From Flavobacterium alvei (GTDB taxonomy: Bacteria; Bacteroidota; Bacteroidia; Flavobacteriales; Flavobacteriaceae), in assembly GCF_002920895.1 (NCBI RefSeq), contig NZ_PQVG01000005.1, positions 186,001-250,000 on the forward strand: 64,000 nucleotides of DNA, read 5' to 3'. The translations under genes were made by a program, and so were the position numbers. Shown here piece by piece: positions 52,586 through 59,997 of the stretch; position 1 is the stretch's first letter, and the number at the start of each line of letters is the position of its first letter. The notes under the pieces are model-generated. The model was not told the origin of the DNA. It was given only the letters and a program-made list of their open reading frames with translations, and did no database searches.

Positions 52586-53599
52586 ATGGAAACGACTGTA
52601 GAAAAAAAATATACTGCTAAAGATTTTACTAGCGATCAAGAAGTAAGATGGTGTCCGGGTTGCGATGATTATGTAATCTTGCGCACGATGCAAAAAATAC
52701 TTCCAGAAATGGGAGTGGCTAGAGAAGACGTTGTTTTTGTCTCTGGAATTGGCTGTTCTTCCCGTTTTCCCTATTATTTAGATACTTACGGAATTCACAG
52801 TATTCATGGTAGAGCACCGGGAATTGCCTCAGGAATAAAATTGGCAAATCCTAATTTAAGTGTTTGGATTGCAACAGGTGATGGCGATGCAATGGCTATT
52901 GGTGGCAATCATTTTATACACGTTTTACGTAGAAATATCGATTTGAATATCATTCTTTTCAACAATGAAATTTATGGTTTAACCAAAGGGCAGTTCTCTC
53001 CTACTTCGTTAATTGGTCAAAAAACGAAATCTTCCCCTTACGGAAATACACAACCTCCTTTTTCTCCCGGCGAATTAGCATTGGGAGCTCAAGCACGATT
53101 TTTTGCAAGAGTTGGCGGTGGAAGTCCAAAAGAAATGGGACAGATTTTTATCGAAGCACAACAATTTAAAGGAACTTCATTAATCGAAATATTACAAAAT
53201 TGTGTAATTTTTAATGATGGATGTTTCAATCATCTTACTGATAAAGACGTAAAAGAAGACAAACAAATCTATTTGGAACACGGAAAACCAATGATTTTTG
53301 GTAAAAATCGTGACAAAGGATTAGTTTTAAAAGGACTAAAATTAGAAGTAGTAACTATTGGTGAAAACGGAGTTACACAAGAAGATTTATTAGTTCACAA
53401 TGCTAAAGAACAAGATCCAACACTACATTATATGCTGGTTCGAATGGAATATCCATTGGCAACAGGAGTGATTAGAAGTTTTAGTGATGTTACTTTAGAA
53501 GAAAGAGAAGATGATTTGACAGCGCAGGTTAAAGCTAATTCGAGTTTTACAAAAACGGACGATTTGTTCTTCTCAGGAGAGACTTATGAAGTAAAATAG
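52586..53599 (+). CDS. korB: 2-oxoacid:ferredoxin oxidoreductase subunit beta (KorB-like)
   Basis: 337 aa. TPP-binding beta subunit with WCPGCDDYVILRTMQ (a Cys ligand pair), GIGCSSRFPYY, HGRAPGIASGIKLANP and the TPP/Mg motif GDGDAMAIGGNHFIH. No ferredoxin domain of its own, consistent with use of a separate ferredoxin. In an operon with korA. The last codons (ETYEVK, stop) are repeated 1.4 kb downstream at 54982-55002 with two synonymous changes, suggesting that material was inserted at this point. Confidence 0.94.
   Translation: METTVEKKYTAKDFTSDQEVRWCPGCDDYVILRTMQKILPEMGVAREDVVFVSGIGCSSRFPYYLDTYGIHSIHGRAPGIASGIKLANPNLSVWIATGDGDAMAIGGNHFIHVLRRNIDLNIILFNNEIYGLTKGQFSPTSLIGQKTKSSPYGNTQPPFSPGELALGAQARFFARVGGGSPKEMGQIFIEAQQFKGTSLIEILQNCVIFNDGCFNHLTDKDVKEDKQIYLEHGKPMIFGKNRDKGLVLKGLKLEVVTIGENGVTQEDLLVHNAKEQDPTLHYMLVRMEYPLATGVIRSFSDVTLEEREDDLTAQVKANSSFTKTDDLFFSGETYEVK
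53579..53598 (+). repeat. left copy of the korB-end direct repeat
   Basis: GAGACTTATGAAGTAAAATA, within the last codons of korB. The right copy at 54982-55001 differs at one base. Confidence 0.85.
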
Positions 53600-53714
53600 T
53601 GAATTTTAAGAATAAGCAAACTTGAAATAAACTAAAATCTTAATAGACAATTATTAAAAACTAAATTTATTATTCTTTATGAATAATCATTAGTAATGTA
53701 ATTTACAAAAAAAA

Positions 53715-54152
53715 ATGAAACACAACAGAAATACTCAAAGATTTGTCAAAAATATTTTTAGATATTTTTTATTTATGCTATTTATATTACTAAGTGGTTG
53801 TAGCAAAGACGAAAAAACTCCTGAATGTGGTCGTGACGGAAAAATTATTTTTACTATAAATGATAATGACAATCAACAGGGATATTTATACAAGAGAACA
53901 GATTATTCAGAAAACAATAATATACCTAATTATAATTATGGCATATGGTATGCGAGCAAAAATTGCTCAAATTGTATTCACACATTTTTTATATTGAATG
54001 ATACTTTTTTAAATAGTTTTGGAGATATTCCCCCTTACCCAGGGACATTAATCCAGTTTTCTGGCACTGCTAAAAATCTCTGCGTAAACCCTGTCGCACC
54101 TACTGATTATACCTATAACTATTTAACATTAACAAAAATTATAAGACAATGA
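53715..54152 (+). CDS. hypothetical lipoprotein
   Basis: 145 aa. A basic N-terminus is followed by a hydrophobic stretch and a lipobox LSGC (Cys at about residue 29), so it is probably lipid-anchored. The mature part has four further cysteines, including NCSNC. No known family is recognised. Its stop overlaps the start of the truncated gene at 54149 (ATGA-type overlap). It lies between the two korB-end repeats and may belong to an insert. Confidence 0.7.
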   Translation: MKHNRNTQRFVKNIFRYFLFMLFILLSGCSKDEKTPECGRDGKIIFTINDNDNQQGYLYKRTDYSENNNIPNYNYGIWYASKNCSNCIHTFFILNDTFLNSFGDIPPYPGTLIQFSGTAKNLCVNPVAPTDYTYNYLTLTKIIRQ

Positions 54153-54322
54153 AAAAAAATTATTTACCTATGATTATTATATTGCTAACATTTTCTTTGA
54201 ATGCACAGCATACATTAAAATACAACAATCATAATGAAACTATTGAATTTCAGATTTCTAAAGAAAAATATTTCGTGAAATTTGATAAAAAAGATTTAAC
54301 TCTGATTCAGTCCCCCTGCTAG
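54149..54322 (+). pseudogene. 5' fragment of an exported protein, truncated by a REP element
   Basis: An ORF of 57 aa with a signal peptide (MKKNYLPMIIILLTFSLNAQ) and a beginning of a mature domain (HTLKYNNHNETIEFQISKE then KYFVKFDKKDLTLIQS). At codon 55 it runs into the REP hairpin sequence and stops at TAG (54320-54322). The remaining fragment looks like the N-terminus of a larger secreted protein; the rest is absent downstream. The start overlaps the lipoprotein stop, so they were one operon. Confidence 0.7.
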
Positions 54323-54343
54323 CGCGAGCTTCTAGCTCGTGCC
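54310..54343 (+). repeat. left REP hairpin of the RAYT element
   Basis: An imperfect palindrome GCGCGAGC-TTCTA-GCTCGTGC (54322-54342), preceded by GTCCCCCTGCTA. It is GC-rich against the AT-rich surroundings. Its reverse complement shares ACGAGC, GCTCGC and CTAGC blocks with the right REP. Confidence 0.8.
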
Positions 54344-54376
54344 AACAAACAAATGCAAAATTAATTTAGTTTTTCG

Positions 54377-54925
54377 ATGAGTAGAAAATATAAATTTCAC
54401 GAAAAGTATGGAGCCTATTTTATAAGTTTTGCTACTGTTTATTGGATAGATGTTTTTACTAGAGATGATTATTTTGGTTGTATGATTGAGTCGTTAGATT
54501 ATTGTAGAAAAAACAAAGGGATGGAAATTTATGGATATTGTATTATGCCGAGTCATATTCATTTAATTTTTAGATCATCATTAGGTGATCCATCAGGTTT
54601 AATAAGAGATTTAAAAGGATTTACATCAAGAAAAATTTTAAAAGTAATTGAAGAAAATCCACAAGAAAGCAGAAAAGAATGGTTACTGTGGATGTTTGAA
54701 AGAGCTGGAAAGAAAAACAGTAATGTGAAATTTAGACAATTTTGGCAACAAAACAATAACCCAATTGAAATTTGGTCACTAAAAGTTTTTGAGCAAAAAC
54801 TTGATTATATTCATAACAATCCAGTTGAAACAGGTTTTGTGACCGACCCAATAGATTGGAAATATAGTAGTGCAAGAAATTATGGGAATAATGACCATAC
54901 AATTTTAGAAATAGATTTAAATTAA
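54377..54925 (+). CDS. REP-associated tyrosine transposase (RAYT, Y1 HUH superfamily)
   Basis: 182-aa single-domain transposase related to IS200/IS605 TnpA. The HUH metal-binding motif is PSHIHLIF (about residues 58-65) and the catalytic Tyr is in EQKLDYIHNNPVETGFV (about 145). It is bracketed by REP-like hairpins at 54310-54343 and 54931-54971. RAYTs are usually domesticated and propagate REP repeats. The element sits in a truncated secreted-protein gene. Confidence 0.92.
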   Translation: MSRKYKFHEKYGAYFISFATVYWIDVFTRDDYFGCMIESLDYCRKNKGMEIYGYCIMPSHIHLIFRSSLGDPSGLIRDLKGFTSRKILKVIEENPQESRKEWLLWMFERAGKKNSNVKFRQFWQQNNNPIEIWSLKVFEQKLDYIHNNPVETGFVTDPIDWKYSSARNYGNNDHTILEIDLN

Positions 54926-54930
54926 TTTTG

Positions 54931-54986
54931 TTGCGGGTACGAGCGTGACGCTCGCACTAGCGAAAGGAGACCTAGCGAAAGGAGAC
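54931..54986 (+). repeat. right REP hairpin with a tandem 15-bp tail
   Basis: Hairpin CGAGCG-TGA-CGCTCG (54940-54954) followed by CTAGCGAAAGGAGAC twice in direct tandem (54957-54971 and 54972-54986). The second copy runs into the korB-end repeat, since GGAGAC is shared with it. Confidence 0.8.
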
Positions 54987-55001
54987 TTATGAAGTGAAAT
55001 A
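54982..55001 (+). repeat. right copy of the korB-end direct repeat
   Basis: GAGACTTATGAAGTGAAATA, 19 of 20 bases identical to 53579-53598. With the following A it would encode ETYEVK and a TAA stop, the same as the end of korB. Confidence 0.85.
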
Positions 55002-55056
55002 AAATAAAATTAACAGTAAAGTTTATTACCCTATGGGAATAGTAGATTAAATAATG

Positions 55057-55064
55057 TAAATTTG
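55057..55064 (+). promoter_or_regulatory. -7 element of the nuo operon promoter
   Basis: TAAATTTG (consensus TAnnTTTG), 31 bp upstream of the nuoA ATG. There is no FNR-type palindrome in this intergenic region. Confidence 0.6.
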
Positions 55065-55095
55065 CGAAGTAATACAATAAATAAATTTAATATAT

Positions 55096-55446
55096 ATGGG
55101 TTCAGAAGCAATTATAGTTTTCTTATTAGCCGGAATAGTCTTGGTCGCCGGCGCCAACTTTCTCTCTAATTTAATTTCACCAAAATCAGACAACACCCAA
55201 AAACGGGAGCCGTATGAAAGCGGTATGACCACCATTGGCCCTACTTGGGTTCAGTTTAAAGTGGGCTACTATTTATATGCCATTTTATTCTTGGTTTTTG
55301 ATGTCGAGGTAGCCTTTTTAATTCCTTGGGCAGTCGTTTTCAAAGAAATTGGAATGGTCGCTTTTGTCGAAATCATCATCTTTTTAGTAATATTAGGTTT
55401 AGGTTTAGCCTACGCTTGGAAAAAAGGAGCATTAAAATGGGAGTAA
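55096..55446 (+). CDS. nuoA: complex I subunit NuoA
   Basis: 116-aa membrane subunit of NADH-quinone oxidoreductase (complex I) with three helices. The conserved loop KREPYESG and [11 protein letters not shown] are present. First gene of the operon. Its end overlaps nuoB by 10 bp. Confidence 0.96.
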   Translation: MGSEAIIVFLLAGIVLVAGANFLSNLISPKSDNTQKREPYESGMTTIGPTWVQFKVGYYLYAILFLVFDVEVAFLIPWAVVFKEIGMVAFVEIIIFLVILGLGLAYAWKKGALKWE

Positions 55447-55997
55447 ATAACACATCTGAAATACCAGCAGATTTCCCGGGAAAGGTAATTCCCGGAGGTA
55501 ATGGAGCCAATATTTTGGTCACCTCTTTAGACGATATCATCAATTGGGGTCGAGCCAACTCGCTTTGGTCCCTTTATTTTGGAACAAGCTGTTGCGCCAT
55601 CGAAATGATGCAAACTGGAGCTGCTCGTCACGATTATTCAAGATTTGGATTCGAAGTAGCAAGACCTTCGCCACGTCAAGCCGATTTAATTATCATTGCA
55701 GGAACTATTGTCAACAAAATGGCACCGGTTTTACGTCGTTTGTACGATCAAATGGCGGAACCAAAATATGTAATTGCAATGGGAGCTTGTGCCATATCTG
55801 GTGGACCATTTTTTTACAATTCCTATTCGGTAGTAAAAGGAGCAGATCACGTAATTCCTGTAGATGTTTACGTTCCGGGTTGTCCGCCTCGTCCAGAAGC
55901 TTTGCTAGAAGGAATGTTGATGCTTCAAGCGAAAATCAAAACAGAAAACATGAAAAATAAAGTTTTCCCTGTAGATGGGTTTGACGAAGGACTATAA
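55437..55997 (+). CDS. nuoB: complex I subunit NuoB
   Basis: 186-aa subunit carrying the N2 [4Fe4S] cluster nearest to quinone. Start ATG at 55437 ([10 protein letters not shown]), inside the last codons of nuoA; the longer frame from 55326 lies wholly in nuoA. The cluster Cys residues are visible in [10 protein letters not shown] and later [14 protein letters not shown]. Cytoplasmic connecting arm. Translationally coupled to nuoA and followed by nuoC 10 bp later. Confidence 0.96.
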   Translation: MGVNNTSEIPADFPGKVIPGGNGANILVTSLDDIINWGRANSLWSLYFGTSCCAIEMMQTGAARHDYSRFGFEVARPSPRQADLIIIAGTIVNKMAPVLRRLYDQMAEPKYVIAMGACAISGGPFFYNSYSVVKGADHVIPVDVYVPGCPPRPEALLEGMLMLQAKIKTENMKNKVFPVDGFDEGL

Positions 55998-56007
55998 TAC
56001 CAAAATT

Positions 56008-56469
56008 ATGACAAACGAAGCCTTACAAAATTTAATAAGCCTTTGGATTCCAGAATTGGAATTCACAGAAGAAAAATCACAGTTTCTAAATATCACCGTT
56101 CCACCCGAACAACTTATCCCACTAATGACGCAATTAAAAAGTAATTCCGAAACGAATTTCGATTATTTGTTTTGTCTTAGCGGTGTGGATTGGGGCAAAG
56201 AATTAGGTGTTGTTTACCATTTAGAATCTACAACTCACCGCCATCAATTGGTCGTAAAAGTAAAAACCGAAGACCGAGAAAACCCAACATTTGATACGGT
56301 TTGCAAAATTTGGTACACGGCAGAATTTCACGAAAGAGAAGTTTTTGATTTCTTCGGAATTCAATTCACCAATCATCCCAATCTAAAAAGACTTTTTATG
56401 ACCGAAGAATGGGACGGATTTCCGTTGAGAAAAGATTATGTAGATGAAATTAATATGATTATCAAATAA
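56008..56469 (+). CDS. nuoC: complex I subunit NuoC
   Basis: 153-aa 30-kDa subunit. Start at ATG 56008 (MTNEALQNLI). Motifs FHEREVFDFFGIQF and NHPNLKRLFMTEEWDGFPLRKDY near the C-terminus are diagnostic. NuoC and NuoD are separate proteins here, unlike the fused NuoCD of E. coli. Confidence 0.95.
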   Translation: MTNEALQNLISLWIPELEFTEEKSQFLNITVPPEQLIPLMTQLKSNSETNFDYLFCLSGVDWGKELGVVYHLESTTHRHQLVVKVKTEDRENPTFDTVCKIWYTAEFHEREVFDFFGIQFTNHPNLKRLFMTEEWDGFPLRKDYVDEINMIIK

Positions 56470-56475
56470 GGAACT

Positions 56476-57597
56476 ATGGACACAACACCCATAATAAACA
56501 ACTTTAAATCCGAAGAATACCAAATCAATATGGGGCCGCAACACCCAGCAACTCACGGTGTTTTGCGACTTTTATTGACTATTGATGGTGAAATAATCAA
56601 AAAAGTAGAACCCGATTTAGGATACATCCACCGTTCTATCGAAAAAATGTGTGAACGCGACAGCTATCAGCAAATCGTGCATTTGACCGACCGAATGGAT
56701 TATCTTTCTTCACATATCAACAACGAAGCCGTTTGCCTAACGGTTGAAAATGCCCTAGAATTAGAAATTCCTGAACGTGTAAAAGTCATTCGAACCATCA
56801 TTGCCGAATTGACCCGAATCGCATCTCACACTTTGTGGTGGGGCGTTATGGGAATGGATGTTGGCGCTTTGACCACCTACTTCTACGGTTTTAGAGACAG
56901 AGAAATGATCAACGACATTTTCGAAGAAACCTGTGGCGCACGTTTGACAATGAACTACAACATTCCAGGAGGATTGATGTTTGACATTCACCCAAACTTT
57001 GTAAAAAGAACCAAAGAATTCATTGCGCATTTCAAAACCAAATTACCAGAATACGATTTGCTTTTATCCAATAATATCATCTTCCGAAAAAGGATGGAAG
57101 GCATTGGTATTTTAACCAAAGAGGATGCGATTTCGTTTGGAGCTTCTGGCCCTGTGGGTCGTGCTTCTGGCTATTCTTGCGATGTAAGAAAACACCATTC
57201 GTATAGTGCTTACGACAAAGTAAAATTCAACGAAGTTTTAAAAACCGAAGGCGATACTTATTCCCGTTACCAAGTTAGAGTTTTAGAAATGTGGGAATCC
57301 TTGTCGATCATCGAACAATTAATTGACAACATTCCCGAAGGTGATTTTTTTGCCAAAACCAATGCAGTAATCAAATTGCCAGAAGGCGAATATTACCAAA
57401 AAGTAGAAACTGCAAGAGGAGAATTAGGGGTTTACATCGTGAGTACTGGAACAAAAAATCCGTACCGAATGAAATTCCGTTCGCCAGGATTCTCTAATTT
57501 ATCCTTATTAAACCATATCGCCGTTGGTGGAAAAATTGGAGATTTAGTAGCAACTATGGCAACATTAGACCTTGTAATCCCAGATATCGACCGATAA
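56476..57597 (+). CDS. nuoD: complex I subunit NuoD
   Basis: 373-aa 49-kDa subunit of the quinone-binding module. MGPQHPATHGVLRLLL near the N-terminus and the HRSIEKMCERDSY and GGLMFDIHPNF regions are characteristic. It is shorter than the roughly 400 aa usual for NuoD. Directly followed after 10 bp by nuoH, with no nuoE, nuoF or nuoG in between. Confidence 0.95.
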   Translation: MDTTPIINNFKSEEYQINMGPQHPATHGVLRLLLTIDGEIIKKVEPDLGYIHRSIEKMCERDSYQQIVHLTDRMDYLSSHINNEAVCLTVENALELEIPERVKVIRTIIAELTRIASHTLWWGVMGMDVGALTTYFYGFRDREMINDIFEETCGARLTMNYNIPGGLMFDIHPNFVKRTKEFIAHFKTKLPEYDLLLSNNIIFRKRMEGIGILTKEDAISFGASGPVGRASGYSCDVRKHHSYSAYDKVKFNEVLKTEGDTYSRYQVRVLEMWESLSIIEQLIDNIPEGDFFAKTNAVIKLPEGEYYQKVETARGELGVYIVSTGTKNPYRMKFRSPGFSNLSLLNHIAVGGKIGDLVATMATLDLVIPDIDR

Positions 57598-57607
57598 AAT
57601 TAATTTT

Positions 57608-58663
57608 ATGAACATTACAAAAAATATTCACGAATGGCTTTTTAGCCTGATGCCAGAAACTACTGCAAGCATTGTAGAAATGGTACTGATAGCCGTAGTT
57701 TACCTAGCTATTTTTGCAGTTGCTGGTTTATACTTGGTTTTACTCGAAAGAAGAGTCGCCGCTTGGTTTCAATTGCGTTTGGGTCCAAACAGAGTAGGTT
57801 ACCAAGGTTTATTACAAACTATGGCCGATGCCTTGAAATTGGTTTCCAAAGAGTTAACAGGAACCCTCAAAGCCGACAAATTTTTATACAATTTAGCTCC
57901 TTATTTTGTTATCGTAACTGCCTTGATGGCGATGTCGCTTTTCCCTTTTACGAAAGAGTTACACGCCTTTGACATCAATATTGGTATTTTCTTTTTAATA
58001 GCTATTTCCTCGATTGGTGTAATCGGAATTTTATTGGCGGGTTGGAGTAGCAATAATAAATTTGCCTTGATTGGTGCAATGCGAAGCGGTGTTCAAACCA
58101 TTAGCTACGAATTGTCCGTTGGATTATCACTGCTCACAATGGTTTTAATGACCGGTTCTTTGCAACTTTCGCAAATCGTAGAAGTTCAAGAAAAAGGAGG
58201 TTGGCTTATCGTTCAAGGACATATTCCTGCCCTAATCGCTTTTTGCATTTATATGATTGCTGGAACTGCTGAAACGAACAGGGCACCTTTCGACTTAGTA
58301 GAAGCCGAATCCGAATTGGGTGCTGGTTTTCACACTGAATACTCGGGAATGAAGTTTGCCTATTTCTTCTTGGCAGAATTTATCAATATGTTCATCATCG
58401 CCTCGATTGCAACCACTGTCTTTTTTGGAGCTTACCTTTCTCCTTTTGGCATAACCGAAAATATTCCTTTGCTTGGTGTATTCTGGTTTTTAGGAAAAAC
58501 ATTGCTATTAATATTCCTAATGATGTGGTTTAGATGGACATTTCCAAGGTTAAGAATTGACCAACTTTTGGTATTAGAATGGAAATATTTGCTTCCGTTA
58601 AATTTAATGAACTTACTTTTAATGGCATTGATGGTATTGCTTGGATTAACAATTCAATTTTAA
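57608..58663 (+). CDS. nuoH: complex I subunit NuoH
   Basis: 351-aa membrane subunit with about eight helices that forms the quinone-chamber link to the membrane arm. Conserved LERRVAAWFQLRLGPNRVGYQG and NRAPFDLVEAESELGAGFHTEYSG are intact. Follows nuoD by 10 bp and is followed 5 bp later by nuoI. Confidence 0.96.
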   Translation: MNITKNIHEWLFSLMPETTASIVEMVLIAVVYLAIFAVAGLYLVLLERRVAAWFQLRLGPNRVGYQGLLQTMADALKLVSKELTGTLKADKFLYNLAPYFVIVTALMAMSLFPFTKELHAFDINIGIFFLIAISSIGVIGILLAGWSSNNKFALIGAMRSGVQTISYELSVGLSLLTMVLMTGSLQLSQIVEVQEKGGWLIVQGHIPALIAFCIYMIAGTAETNRAPFDLVEAESELGAGFHTEYSGMKFAYFFLAEFINMFIIASIATTVFFGAYLSPFGITENIPLLGVFWFLGKTLLLIFLMMWFRWTFPRLRIDQLLVLEWKYLLPLNLMNLLLMALMVLLGLTIQF

Positions 58664-58668
58664 AAATT

Positions 58669-59145
58669 ATGAGTTATTTTTCAGATATATATAATGGTGT
58701 AAAAACACTTCTCACAGGAATGAGTGTCACCGGAAAGTATTTTTTACATTCCAGAAAAGGGGCGATAACCCAACAATATCCTGACAATAGAGACACTTTA
58801 AAAATGTTCGACCGTTTTCGTGGCGAGGTAGTGATGCCGCACGATGAGAACAACGAACACCGTTGCACAGGTTGCCAAAAATGTGAATTGGCTTGCCCGA
58901 ACGGAAGTATCGAAATTATTTGGGACCGACAAGTCGATCCTGAAACTGGCAAAAAGAAAAAAATGATAGACCAACATATTTATCATTTAGGAATGTGCAC
59001 GATGTGTGGTTTATGTATTGAAGCTTGCCCCACCGATGCGATTAAATGGGCTCAAAATTTTGAAAATTCCGTTTACGATAGAGCATACCTCACTAGAGTT
59101 TTAAACAAACCAGGATCGAAATTAATGCCTGGTGTAGAAGATTAA
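58669..59145 (+). CDS. nuoI: complex I subunit NuoI
   Basis: 158-aa subunit with two [4Fe4S] clusters: CTGCQKCELACP and CTMCGLCIEACP (about residues 66-75 and 110-120). Start at ATG 58669 (MSYFSDIYNG). In the absence of NuoEFG this is one candidate entry point for ferredoxin electrons, as proposed for photosynthetic NDH-1-like complexes. Confidence 0.95.
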   Translation: MSYFSDIYNGVKTLLTGMSVTGKYFLHSRKGAITQQYPDNRDTLKMFDRFRGEVVMPHDENNEHRCTGCQKCELACPNGSIEIIWDRQVDPETGKKKKMIDQHIYHLGMCTMCGLCIEACPTDAIKWAQNFENSVYDRAYLTRVLNKPGSKLMPGVED

Positions 59146-59149
59146 TCTT

Positions 59150-59671
59150 ATGGAAAAAATACTATTTTACATTTTAGCCTTGATAATGATTGTCGCAGCC
59201 ATTGCATCGGTTACGAGTCGCAAAATGCTTCGGTCTGTTATTTACTTACTGTTTGTATTGATTGGCGTAGCGGGAATTTACTTTTTGATTGATTATAATT
59301 TCTTGGCCGCCGTTCAATTGACGGTTTATGCTGGAGGGATTATCGTCTTGGTTATTTTCTCGGTTTTATTGGTTCACCATATCGAAATGGAATTGGAAAT
59401 GGCCAAACTGTCCAAAAAAATAATAACTGCAATAGCTTGCTTAGTAGGACTTGGTGTTTTCTTAGCTACTATTTATTCTACTAATTTCAATGTTGTAGAA
59501 AATTCGAAAACTACAACTGTAGAAGATATTGGACGAGGACTTCTAAGCTATGATGCTGGTGGATTTATCTTGCCTTTCGAAGTTATCAGTGTGCTACTAT
59601 TGGCCGCTATGATTGGAGCCATCATCATCGGAAAAGGAGACAAACTAACTAAAAACGACGACACATTATGA
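59150..59671 (+). CDS. nuoJ: complex I subunit NuoJ
   Basis: 173-aa membrane subunit with five helices, including the conserved YFLIDYNFLAAVQLTVYAGGIIVLVIFSVLL region. The stop overlaps the nuoK start by 4 bp (ATGA overlap), so the two are translationally coupled. Confidence 0.93.
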   Translation: MEKILFYILALIMIVAAIASVTSRKMLRSVIYLLFVLIGVAGIYFLIDYNFLAAVQLTVYAGGIIVLVIFSVLLVHHIEMELEMAKLSKKIITAIACLVGLGVFLATIYSTNFNVVENSKTTTVEDIGRGLLSYDAGGFILPFEVISVLLLAAMIGAIIIGKGDKLTKNDDTL

Positions 59672-59985
59672 TAGCTGGAATTAGCATATACGAAATTTTT
59701 ACCCTCACCTCTATTCTATTTTTTATAGGGATTTATGGGTTCATTACCAGAAAAAACTTGATTTCGATTTTAATATCGCTTGAGTTGATTTTAAATGCTT
59801 CGGCAGTAAACTTTGTTGTCATCAACAAATATTTATATCCCGATGTGTTGCAGGGCGTTTTCTTTTCGATTTTTATTATTGCGGTGGCTGCGGCCGAAAC
59901 TGCTTTGGCTGTGGCAATAATCATTAATCTGTACCGACAAATTAGCTCTGTTGAAGTGAAGGACACTGAAATTATGAAGTATTAA
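59668..59985 (+). CDS. nuoK: complex I subunit NuoK
   Basis: 105-aa membrane subunit with three helices. The conserved Glu residues are in ISLELILNASAVNF and AAETALAVAII. Overlaps nuoJ by 4 bp; nuoL follows 12 bp later. Confidence 0.95.
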   Translation: MIAGISIYEIFTLTSILFFIGIYGFITRKNLISILISLELILNASAVNFVVINKYLYPDVLQGVFFSIFIIAVAAAETALAVAIIINLYRQISSVEVKDTEIMKY

Positions 59986-59997
59986 TATTCATCAACT

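Noticed and set aside
55003..55095. FNR-type site searched for upstream of nuoA
   Set aside because: No WTGAT-N4-ATCAW palindrome found, so the nuo operon is not proposed as a member of the FNR-type group.
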